This document shows positions 24,801 to 36,800 of a stretch of DNA of 64,000 bases, one piece after another (within the stretch, counting starts at the first letter, position 1; every line of letters starts with the position of its first letter). A program made the position numbers and the translations under genes. The notes under the pieces are model-generated. The model made no database searches. It saw only the letters and a list, made by a program, of their open reading frames with translations, and was not told where the DNA came from. Origin of the DNA: Dastarcus helophoroides. Taxonomy: Eukaryota > Arthropoda > Insecta > Coleoptera > Bothrideridae. Location: positions 31,970,411-32,034,410 of the forward strand of contig CM053331.1 in assembly GCA_028583605.1 (NCBI GenBank), read 5' to 3'.

Positions 24801-27800
24801 TTCGGTGCTGAGATATGGCCGGCATCCATTCTTATTTGGCCACCCGGTACAACAGTAAATACTAATTGTGTTTATATTTTTATGCAGAAAAGCAATTAAT
24901 TTATTTTTTAATACTTGCAATATTGACATCAATATTTTTTTATTTGTGTCGTTATCATAGTTCATTGTCAGAAACAAAATCATATTCTCTTTTAAAATGG
25001 GTGAATCATTAAAAAGCTGTCAGACTAGTAAAAGTATTAACATTAATAACACAAAAACTTACAAGTGTCAGAGTGAATAAGTATGAAAGTTATTCACCCA
25101 ATGTTTTCGTGCAAATGGTCACATTTGTTCGATTTGTGACATCCAATGCCACACCGGTGTCTAGGATAAAGCGGAAGTTAAGGGACGAAATTGTTTAGAA
25201 GAAAACAATTTCTAAAACAAAGTGGCCTTTTTATGCTTTATAACCCTAGCGTCAGCTGGCAACCTTTTTTGTCTTCGTAGATGACAAATGAAGTTTTATA
25301 TTGACCCATTCCAGCTACATTAGCGGCGGCTGTGTCCTCAGGCAGATTTATGTTTAACGAATTACGTAATCCAAGGTAAGGGTGATGTCCCTAATTATAC
25401 CGGAAACTGAGGGTTTTTTAATTGTCAGGTGATCAAGATATTTTAGAGTTTTTGCGGCACGGGGAAGTTAAGTCATCCAAACTGGGAGGCCAAAGCCTAC
25501 CTCCTGATTTACGAATAGTATGTTTTAGTTTAACTAGTTTTTAAATGTGGGATTTTCTAGCTTCATATTCACTTTGTTCTTCTATATTATCCTTTAATTA
25601 AACTTCGAAACTTTTTATTAAAATTTCAGCTTCCAATTTTTTTTTAAATGTTAAGAAAAACGATTTTATTTCAAAATTGGGACTTATGCACTTTTCTTAG
25701 ATTTTTGACTTTTCCTTAAAGTTTGATGTATTTGAAAATTTTTAATTTTTTAAAATGTTTACTTCAATTTTTCAAAGGTTCAAACTTTTAGAAAATTTCG
25801 ACCTTTTTTTGAAAATATTGAAATTTCAGTCATTTAATTTTTTTCGAAAATTTCGTTTATTTTTTTTTAATTTCAACTTTATTGTTAATTTCAACATTTT
25901 TTTTCAAATTTTCGATTGTTTTCCTAATATAAGACTTTTTTCAAAATTCTGAATTTCTTTAAAAATCTTAATCGTCTCCAAATTTTATTTTTTATTAAAT
26001 TTTAACTGTCGACTTTTTTTGGAAAATTTCGATATCTTAAACTTTGTTTTTTTCAATTTGTTTAACATTTCTTCGGCCCAGTCTGGAAATATTTAAATTT
26101 TTATGGTTTGTTGACAATTTTAAAAACAGTTTTTGAAATGCGACTACGTGATATTTATATTTATTTATTTATTTCAAAAACTGTTTATAAAATTGTCAAC
26201 AAACCATAAAAATTTAAATATTTCCAAACTGGGCCGAGAAATGTTAAACAAATTGAAAAAAACATAATATTTCCGGTCAATAAGGGTCTACCATGAAGAA
26301 TAATCTTAAACTTTGTTTCGACTTATTTGGAACTTGCTACCTTTTTTGAAAACCTTCATTTTTTAACAAATTGTAAATATATTTACTGAAATTTCGAAAT
26401 TTTTTCAAATTTTGACGTTTTTTAATTTCGAAAGTTTTTGAAAATTCCGCCTCCAATTTTATTTAAAAATGTTAACCTATTTCGCGAATTGCTTTTTAAT
26501 TCTTTGACCCTTTGTCAATATTTTGATTTTTTAAATTTATCCGATTTATTTTCAAAATTTCGACTGAATTTTTTTAAATTTTAACTTTTTATAAAATGTC
26601 GACATTTTTCAAAAATTTTCTTTATAGTTTCTACTTTTTTGAAAAATTTTTCTGTATATTTATTTTTCAAAATTTTTGATTTTTCAAATTGTGTGGTTTT
26701 TTAAAGACTCAATATTTAAAAATTGAAATACAGTACTTGTCCTCTGAAACCAAGAAAGATTAAAAAACACAACAAAGGTTGCTCTAACGCGTTTCGACAG
26801 CCAAGCTATCATCTTCAGAGAGATATTGTTCTGTATTTCAATTTTTGAAGGTAACCAAGGACCAGTCCGTTCAATAAATATTTAGATTTTTTTTACAATT
26901 AATTGCGAAATTTTTGCAAAACTTCAATATTTTTGAAAAGTGTGACCTTTTGAAACTTTTTACTTAATATATATTTTCAAAATTTTCGGATTTATTCAAC
27001 ATTTGAACATTTTGATTCTAACATTTTGACTTTTTTGAACATTTCGCATTATTTTTAGGATTTTCGAACTAAAAACTTCGACTATTTCTCAGAAAAAGTC
27101 AAAAGTAAAGAAATATCCATTTAGAAAAATTCAAAATCTTCAAAAAAATATTCAGCAGAAATGTTGAATTTTTAAAAAAGATCCAAAAAAAAGTCCAAAT
27201 TCTAAGAAAAGTGGAAATTCTCCAAAATTTCCAAACAAGTTAAAATTTTTAAAAATTTGGAAGCTTTTATAGAAAGCTAAAACTTCCAAAAGACCGAGGT
27301 TTTAAAAACTGGCCAAATTTTCGAAAAAAAAGTTTGATTTTAAAAAATATTCGAAATTATGAAAAAATTACAAGATTTAAAAAAATGAAGAATTTTAATA
27401 AAATCTTCTAAAAACCCAAATTTTTGAAAATCCCAAATTTGGAATTAAGTCAAAATTTCCAAAAGATTCGAAATTTTTCTTGATTAAGACTGAAAAAAAA
27501 TTTAAAAGTCACAAATATTAAAAAAAAATGTAATTAAAAAATGTTGAAGTTATCAAAAAAAAAGTTAGGATTTTTAAATAAAAGCCAAAATAATGAAAAT
27601 ATTGATATTTTGAAAAAAGTTTAAATTTTCGAAATAAATCAAAAATTTTCAAATGCAAAATAATTTAAAATTTTAACAAAAGTTGATTAAAAAAATCGAT
27701 ATTTTTAGATAAAGGCAAATTTTTAAAGAAAGCAATTTTCAAATGTCAAAATTTTGAAAAACGACGAAATTTCGAAACATTTCCAAATTTTAACAGGAAA

Positions 27801-30800
27801 TTGGGATTTAAAAGAGATCAAACTTTTGAAAAATATTGCCAGCATTTTGAAAAGATATTGTAAAAAGTCGACCTTTTCAAAAAATTCAAGGACTTTGATA
27901 ATATGAAGGAAATTTCAAGAAAACGTTTATACAAGTTGAAATTTTGAAAAACAATTTGAATTTCAAAAATATACAAAATTTTAAAGAAATATGGAGATTT
28001 AAAAGAAATGAAACATTTTTAGTTAAATTTTCAAAAAAAGCCGAAATTTTCGAAGAGCCTAAATATTAAAGGAAATCGAAAATTGTCAAAAAATTCTAAA
28101 CTTCATAAAAAGTGGAAAAGTAAAAATGTTGATGAGCATAAAATTTTAATTAATTAAAATTTAAAAAGACAATAAATGTCATTTTTTGAAAAGGTTAAAA
28201 TTTTTAATTGAATATGTTTAAATAGATCGTAATTTAACAAAAAAATAGAAAATAAAAAGCAGCGAAGGTGTCAATTAAATTCGAAATTTCGCAAAATAGT
28301 TCAAAATGTCAAAAAAAGTCGAAATTTTAGGGAAATGTCGCAATTTAAACAAGTAGAAATTTTCGAATAAAGTCGAAATTTTTAAGAAATTAAAATAAAA
28401 AAATTCCAGTGTTTTCGAAAAAAGTAAAAATTTATGGAAAAGTCAAAATTTAAAGAAAAATTGAATTATAAAACAGTAAGAATTTTCGAAGTTTTAATTT
28501 TGATTCATTTGAGATTTTAGAATGTTTGTGGAAAATTGAAAATTTTAGATTTTTTGGAAAAATTATAGCTTTTAAAAATGTTTTCTTTTTTTTGAACATT
28601 TTAGCCATTTTGAATAGTTGTCCTTGATTAAAATTTCCATTTTTAATAAAGTTTTCTGTTAAAAAATTCTAATCTTTTTTAAAGTTTTACAAATTTTTAT
28701 TTTTAGAAAATGTTGTCTCTTCTTGAATGTTTCAACATTTTTTTGAAAATTTCCACTTTGTTTGAAATGTTACAGATTTTATTTCCACTTTTTTACAGAA
28801 TTTCTCCTTTTATAAACATTTTGACTTTCTCTCGAAATTTTTGACCCTCAAAATTTCGTCTTATTTTGACAATTTTCACTTTTTTTGTAAATTGCAAAAT
28901 TTTTTCGAAATAAATTTGACTTCATTAGAAACTTAAACATTTTTGTATATTTCAACTTTATTGACAATTTTAACACCAAATTTATTCAAAAATGTTCACT
29001 TGTTTTAAAAATATCCAGTGTTTTCACAAATTCTTTTTTTATGTCGAAATTATTAAAAATTTCAACTTTCTAAGTATTCTACCTATTTTCAAAATATCCA
29101 ATTTTTTTAACATTTAACTTTTTTATTCAAAATCTAGACTTTTTCTTAAAGTTGTACCCTTATAAAAAGGTTTACTATATTTCAAAATTTCTACTTTTAT
29201 CCTCGAAATTTTGACTCTTAAAAATATTTATTCGAAATTTTTAATTTTTTTCAATATTTCCAATTTTAACTTCAAACCCAAAATTTCAAATTTTGCTCAA
29301 TATTCTTCTATTAGATCTTTTTATTTTTCAAAATTATGAGTTTCAGTTAGTTACCTTCTTCTATATTTTGACTTTAAACTTAAAATTGCTACTTTTTCTA
29401 GGCGGGCCTGCATTCTTCAACTATTTCGTTAAAAAACTAGTAACGACTGATTTAATTTTATTCCATTCGCGCTCTATGTAGTATATTATTTAATGACAGT
29501 GAATTAGTACAGGGAATTACACAGTGAAGTATTTAGAGTTTCTCTAAGAGCTCTTAACACCTTCTAAACATTTTTTTTTGTTGAGCATGGGAAATCCTTT
29601 AAGGACATCTGGGAAGAAAACCCAAATAGTGTCGGACTTTCATTCTGTGGATACCGACTAAAACGCCTGCTTCTTCGGGCCGGGCCCATGGCCCCCAATC
29701 CCTCCGTCGGAACCGTACATTATCACTGGAGCACTGTTTTTCCTGAAACAGACAAAACACAAAAATTTCCCTATGGGAATACAATAATCGCCGATGATGC
29801 AGCCTAGAGAACCATCCTTGGTCTCCTGATTTTGGTTGGGATTTCCAAGTCGTAATTCACTGCTTGTCGAACTAGTTCGTTGGGATGCATTTCCGCTCTC
29901 AACATTGCCCTAGAATTTACATCCTTAAAGAAATCTCTTACCTTAGGTGGGTCGACTTCCCTATGAAGTTGATCATTTCTAGCAAACCATGGAGCATCCA
30001 TGGCTTGTCTTAGAAAGACGTTCTGGAACACCTGAAGTTTCTTCATCTGATTATGGGCAGCCTGTGCCCAGGCTACAGATGCGTAGGTCATCGCTGGTCT
30101 TATGATTGATGTATACAGCAAAAGTTTAAGTCCTATGGACAGTTTGCTATTTTACCAATCATTGCTAGCAGCAATCCCTTTAGCATTCTGCCCTTGAACA
30201 CTGCATAATCGATGTGAACCTGAAATGTCAGTCTTTTGTCGAGTATTACCCCTTGATACTTTGCCTGAAGTTTCCAGTCGACGTTTTGCCCATGAAGATG
30301 AATACGGCCATATGGTTGAAGTCTTCTTCTGGTCAAGAAAACTGCTTGGGTCTTGTCTGCGTTGACTTTGATTCTCCATGTACGAAAGTATTCTAAACGT
30401 AAAATGTAAAATTTCTCTCTGGTGGTATGTACAATATTAGGTAAGAGAAAATCAGAACTAGCGAAATTTCAAAGCTTGTTAAACTGATTCAGTTACTATC
30501 AGGCTTTACATTCTAGGCTCAGAATGATAAATATTTAAATTATATACACATCGGGCTGGAAAGTAATATATTTTTCTTTCTACCTATATTTTTTATATGG
30601 CAGGAAATGTAACTCGGAATCTAAATTAACCATAAATACAATAAAAGCTGCAATAACAGTTCCACAAATATTCTCAATTGTCCAATTATTCCCACCGGTT
30701 TATATTAAAGCATAGTCGGTAAATGATACTCCAAAAACGAAACAGTTAGTATAATTACGAAATTTGGAACATTTGTGGAATAATTATCCTTGTTTTCATT

Positions 30801-33800
30801 GTATTTATTGTAGACAGCTTCTGAATTATAAACAGGGAAGTCTTCCGGGAAATAAGGGTTCAAATCATGAATTCTTATTTTTGGTTATCTTTTCCCAAGC
30901 AATACAAATATTCTAAACTGAATATCACCCCTATCTTAACAACTATAACCATTATTTATTAAATGAAAACCATTTGAAAGTACAATAAATAATAGTTGAA
31001 TCAAATTGGGGTAATTAAAGCGAAAATTCGTATAAAGCTTTTATCTTTTATTTCTCAGTTGCTTCAACTAATAATAAAGGAATGTTCATTTCTAGGTTGC
31101 AATCCTTTTGAATACACATTTTTTGGTTGCTGATTAAAAAGTGGAAATTTTGCAATTAAGTATTAATTAATTTTTCATTCGAGGAGGATTATCTAATTTA
31201 TCCCATCTTTAACCAGCTTTAACATACATCAAACGAAGGGAATCTTTTATACTGTTGGAACAAAGGATAATTTATTCAAATCCGTAGTACAGCTCAACGA
31301 CTTTTAAATTGCCTTTACTGCCTTTTTCCCTTTAAGGAATAATAATGAGGAAAAAATACTTAGGCCCACTAATTTTTCACAAAGTCTATTAATACAAGAA
31401 GGTTGAGTTTTAAGAGTTTTACAAAGAAATTTGTAATGAAACTATTTGAATCAATGTATTGAATCTGACAAATATTCAAACCTCTTGGTCTATGCATTAG
31501 AATCTGGTCTTCTGGGGTTTTCCTAAAGAGCAACCACTTTGCTAAGCGTTTGTGGCTTAACTGTTACTAGTTTGGCTACCTATCATCCACTATAGACCCT
31601 TGACGTATTGAGATTTGGCTTTTTCATCACATGTGAATTAGCCCAATAGGTATTTGAATAAGTAACATGTCTTCAAAAATATATTTAAATACCATCGCTT
31701 GTGATCGAAATTCGACCAATTCCAAATGCATATTTCTTCCTAATTTTTACTTTGACGATTCAGGAAAGCAGTGAAAGAACGAAAATTTTACCTTCTTTTT
31801 TTAAAAATTTCGACTTTTAACGAAAATTCTGGTTTTTTAAAAATGTCGACTTTTTTCCAAATTTCAATTTTTTTCAGAATTTTGATCTTTTCTCGAAACT
31901 TTATGGATTTTTTTGCTGAAATTTATAAGAAATTAGAAAATTAAAGATGCGAGTTTTTGGAACACTTCAATTCTTTGACAATTACGACTTTTCTTAATTT
32001 AAAAAGTCCTCAAATTTTCAATTTTTTGAAAATATTCACTTCATAATGTGAACAAATTGTTTTTCAAAACTTCAACTCTTTCTCAAATAGTTCACTCTTT
32101 TTAAGAATTTCGATTACTTAAATATTTCGACTTTTTCTGGCAATTTCAGCTTTTAAAAACGTTGGACTTTTGTTGCAAATTAATACATTTCTTTGGAGAA
32201 TTCACCTTTTTTTGAAAATTTCGATTTTTTCTTATTTTTTATTTTTTTGCAAGCTATTTTGAAAAGTTTAACATTTTAAAATTTTTACTTATATTTCAAT
32301 CTTTACATTCTGGTTTTTTTTTAAATTTCGACTTTTTTGTTCAAAATCTCAATTTTGTTCAGAATTTCGATCTTTTCTCGAAACTTTATAGATTTTTTTT
32401 GCTAAAATTTATAATAAATTAAAAAATTAAAGATGCGAGTTTTTGGAACACTTCAATTCTTTGACAATTAGGACTTTTTTTAATTTAAAAAGTCCTCAAA
32501 TTTTCAATTTTTTGAAAATATTGACTTCATAATGTGAATATTTTTTTTCAAAATTTTAACTCTCTCAAATAGTTGACTCTTTTTGAAAATTTCGATTACT
32601 TAAATATTTCGACTTTTTCTGGCAATTTCAGCTTTTTAAAACGTTCGACTTTTGTTGCAAATTAATACATTTCTTCGGAGAATTCACCTTTTCTGTGAAA
32701 ATTTCGTTTTTTTCTTAATTTTTATTTTCTTTCAAGCTATAGACCTATTTTGAAAGGTTTAACATTTTATATTTCAAACTTTCTATTTTTTTGAATATTT
32801 AGACTTTTTCTCGGAATTTTGACTTATGACCTGAAAATTTTACCTGTTTTAAAATTCCACCTTTTTCAAAATTTGACATATTTTAAAGCATTGGGCTATT
32901 TTTTAAAGTTCGACTTTTTCCAGGATTTATTATTTTGTATTCGGCATTCTTTGAAATTTTCTACTTTTCTAAAACCTTCAATGTTTTTAAATACATTAAT
33001 TTTTTGAAAATGTCGACCCTGAAATATTTTACCTTTTGAAATTTTTTACTTTTTTTGAGAAATTCTGTTTTTTTTTTTATTTTAACTTATTTTAAAATTT
33101 TAATTACTTCTTTTAAAGAGTAGGATTTTTCAAATTTTTTCTCGTTTTGGAAAAATTTCGATTTCTTCTTAATTTTCAGTTTAGTCAAATATTTTGACAT
33201 ATTTGCGTGATTCTTTTATTTTAAAAATTTAAACTTTCAATAATGTTGTGATTGTTTCAATTTTAACTTTTCTAAAGATTGCAATTTTTTAAATTTTTCC
33301 CTTTAAAAGAAAATGCTTTTTTTTCAATTTTTCACCTTATTTAATTTTTTTTAATTTCTTTGCAAAATTATAATATTTTTAAAAATTTCAAGTTTGGAAA
33401 ATATTGACTTTTCTAAATGTTAACTCTGATTAAAAATTAGGACCTTTCACTTTTTTTTAAGAAAATTCAACCATTTTTCAAAATTTCTACTTATTTCGAA
33501 AATGCTTATCTTTCTTAAAGATTTTTATTTAAAATTTTTGATTCTGCTTTCGAAATATCGAAAAAAAAAATTAATTTATTGACTTTTTCACAATTTTGGT
33601 TTATTTTAATTTCGATATTTTTTGTGAAAATATAATTTTTTTAAAACTGTGACCTTAGAATTTCGATTTTTGGGAAAATTTTCAATTTTCTAAAAATTTG
33701 AAACTTCAGTTTCCAGTTTTTACAAAAGTTCCACTTTTTTAAATGTCGACATTTTCTCAAAAATTTACTCATTTCAATAATTTTGACCCATTCAAAATTT

Positions 33801-36800
33801 TGGGTAATTTCAACTTTTTTTAAAATTTTTACTTTATAAGTGTCGAAATTTTAAATTTTTTGCAATTTTAATTTTTGAAAAATTCTTCCTTTGAAATTTA
33901 AAACTTTACTAAAAATTTTTACCTAATCTTTCAAAATTTTTCTACTTAGATATCTCTGCTTTATTTTATATTTTGTTTTTTTGTGATAATTTTATAAATT
34001 CGAAAAATTTGAATTTTTGCTTCAAAATATCAAGTTTTAAAATGATTTTCTGCTAGTGTTTAGCTTTCTTAAAAAAACTCTGACACTTTTTTTGAAAAAT
34101 TTTGACTTTTTAAAGTTTGAATCGTTCAAAATTTTGACCCTTTTTAAAATTTTACCTGTTTTTAAAAACATCGACTTTTGTTCACAATTTCGTATTTTCC
34201 TAGAAATTTCCACTTTTTGTTCTGAAATTTTTGATTTTATTGCAATATATCGACCCTGAAAATTTCGGCATCTTCTCGAAATTTCCACTTTTTTTGAAAC
34301 TTTCACCGTTTTTTAAAAATGTCATTTGTTTTCTCAGTTTTTACTTTTTTGGGATGTTGACTTTTAAAAAATTCTATTTTTGTGGAAGTTTTAACTTTTT
34401 TTAAATTTTACATCTTTGACTTTTTTAAAATGTCTTTGAGTTTTGGAAATTTGGATTTTTATTTCAGAATGTGTTTTTCTCTCAAAATATTATTTTTTCT
34501 TGTAAATTTATATTATTCTGACAGTTTTATTTATTTCCTTATTTTATAATTTTCAAAATGTCAACTTTGAAAATTTCGATTTTTTAAGAGATTTCATAAT
34601 GTGCGCTTTCATTGAAAATTCCATTCATATTTGAAATTTCTTTTTCCTTTCCCCGAAGTTTTAATTTTGAGTTTTAAAAGCTACATTTTATTTTCAAAAT
34701 TTTGGGTTTTACTCTAAATTTCCACTTTTAGCTGGACTTTTTTGAAAATTTCGGTTTTAATTATAAATCTGAACCTCTTTGGTTTAAAAATTTGAAGCCA
34801 TTTTAAAATTTCGACTTTTTTTTGAAAATTTTTTTGTTTTTTAAAATTTCGACTTTCTCGAAGTTTTCGATCTTTTTAAACAGAGGAACTTTTCAAAATT
34901 TCGTCTTGTTGACGCAAAATTGTTTTTGAAAATCTAATAATTAGTTTATGAAAGAAAATTTTAATTTTTTTCAATATTGAATTAATATCCTTTTTCAGCC
35001 CTTAGGACTTCAATTTTTAGGATCCATCAAGTACGTATTTAGTCATGTATTCATTATACATAGCGTTTTGGGTTATAAACCGCTTTTTCACTTTTGTTGC
35101 ATCCAAACTTCGATACCGTTTTCTTCTTCTTTAAGTGTTGAATAATTACAATCGGCCAAATATGGGCTCAACTATTGTTATACAGTAACATTTTTATTTT
35201 AAACAAGCTTCAAGTTTTGTGTTCTTCTATGGTTTGGTCAAAGGTTCCCAAGGGCGTTTAAAAAGAGCAGATTCGACCAAACTATTTTTATACAATTTTA
35301 TCTGAATAACATTTCGTTTCAGTCCCACGTCAATTTTGAATGGCATACTGACAAATCCTATTGTTTCGTGTTAGAATCGTTACAAAGGTTTTTGTTGGGT
35401 GTGAGGTTACGATAGCTATTTTATTGAACACATGAGTGACACATATTAATCGAATGCAACCAGTATGCAAATTGTGGCAAAAATGCGACGCAAAAATCTA
35501 GGTGAAAGCCTTGATTTCAATCATACGTTTCAGTGGAGCCTCACTCTGTGCTCAATTTGAATATAGACCTTATACGATTAATATTATTGGAGATGCTTTT
35601 TCGTCTCTTATTTAACGCCAACGCTGCTTTAAAAATCTCTGATGAAATTCTTTTAAACGTCTTTACCCAAATAAATTCGCCTCTCAGAAGTTACCCGTAC
35701 AGCACTTAAATCAGAAAGATATCTTAAAGATATCATTTTAGCTCTATCTTAAAGGGGCACAGAAATGTTAACATTTAGATAACTTTTTTTGGTCGTCAGA
35801 TTACTGACATCTAACAGACATCTATAAGATAATTTTGATAGATGTCTTTAGGATGAGAAATTTTTATGTTAACATAATGTTAACTTTCTGACATTTCCCG
35901 ATGTCGGACTCTAAAAAATGATGACTCTAAGAGCTCTTTATGAGAGCTTATTGCTGAGCGGGTAGGCTTTCTATTTAGAGCTAAAAAGTACTTCACATCT
36001 CACACTCAAGTTAGGCCAACAATAAAATACTGTCATCATGTTTGGAGCTCAGCTTCATACACTTTAGCTCTTTTGGCAAAATTTCTTCTTTTTCTCTCAA
36101 ATTTCAACTTTTTTCTCGAAATCTTGACCTTAATATAGAAATTTCGACATTACATTTTTTTGGAAATTTCTACTTGAAAGTCAAATTTCGACTTTTTTTT
36201 CTTTCAAAATTTCGACTTTTTTCTCGAAATCTTCACTTTTTATCAAATTTCGATTTTTTTCTCGAAATTTTGACATTTTTCTCAAATATCGACTTTTTTC
36301 TCCAAAATTTGACACTTTTTTTGCAAATTTCGATTTTTTGTTCGAAATTTCGACTTTTTTTCCCGAAATCTCGACTTTTTTTCTCAAATTTCGACTTTTT
36401 TCTCAAAATATTTCAAAATTTCGACTTTTTTTTCGAAATTTCGAAATTTTTCTCAAATTACGACTTTTTTTTTCAAAATTTTGACCTTAGTATCGAAATT
36501 TTGACATTTTTCTCGAAATTTCGACTTTAAACTCAACATTCAGACTTTTTTCTCAAAATTTCGACATTTTTCCTAAATTTCGACTTTTTTCTCAAAAATC
36601 GACTTTTTTCTGGAAATTATTTCGACATTGTTTTGAAAATTTCAACTTCTTCGAAATGTTATAAAGGCGTAGAAAGGATATCGATTAAAAAAAATGTTAT
36701 TTTTAGAAATTTCAACTTTTTTTCCCAAACTTCGATTTTAAGCTCCAAACTTCGACTTTCTTCTCAAAATTTCGACTTTTTTCTAAAATGTCGACTTTTT

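Noticed and set aside
34037..34306. Lys-rich 89-codon frame on the - strand
   Set aside because: Low-complexity translation of the degenerate TTTCGAC family.
36042..36530. Longest simple open frame (162 codons, repeating FDFFLKIS-like words)
   Set aside because: It is the translation of the TCGAAATTTCGAC minisatellite; composition is almost only F, S, L, K, I, and there is no domain or splice context.
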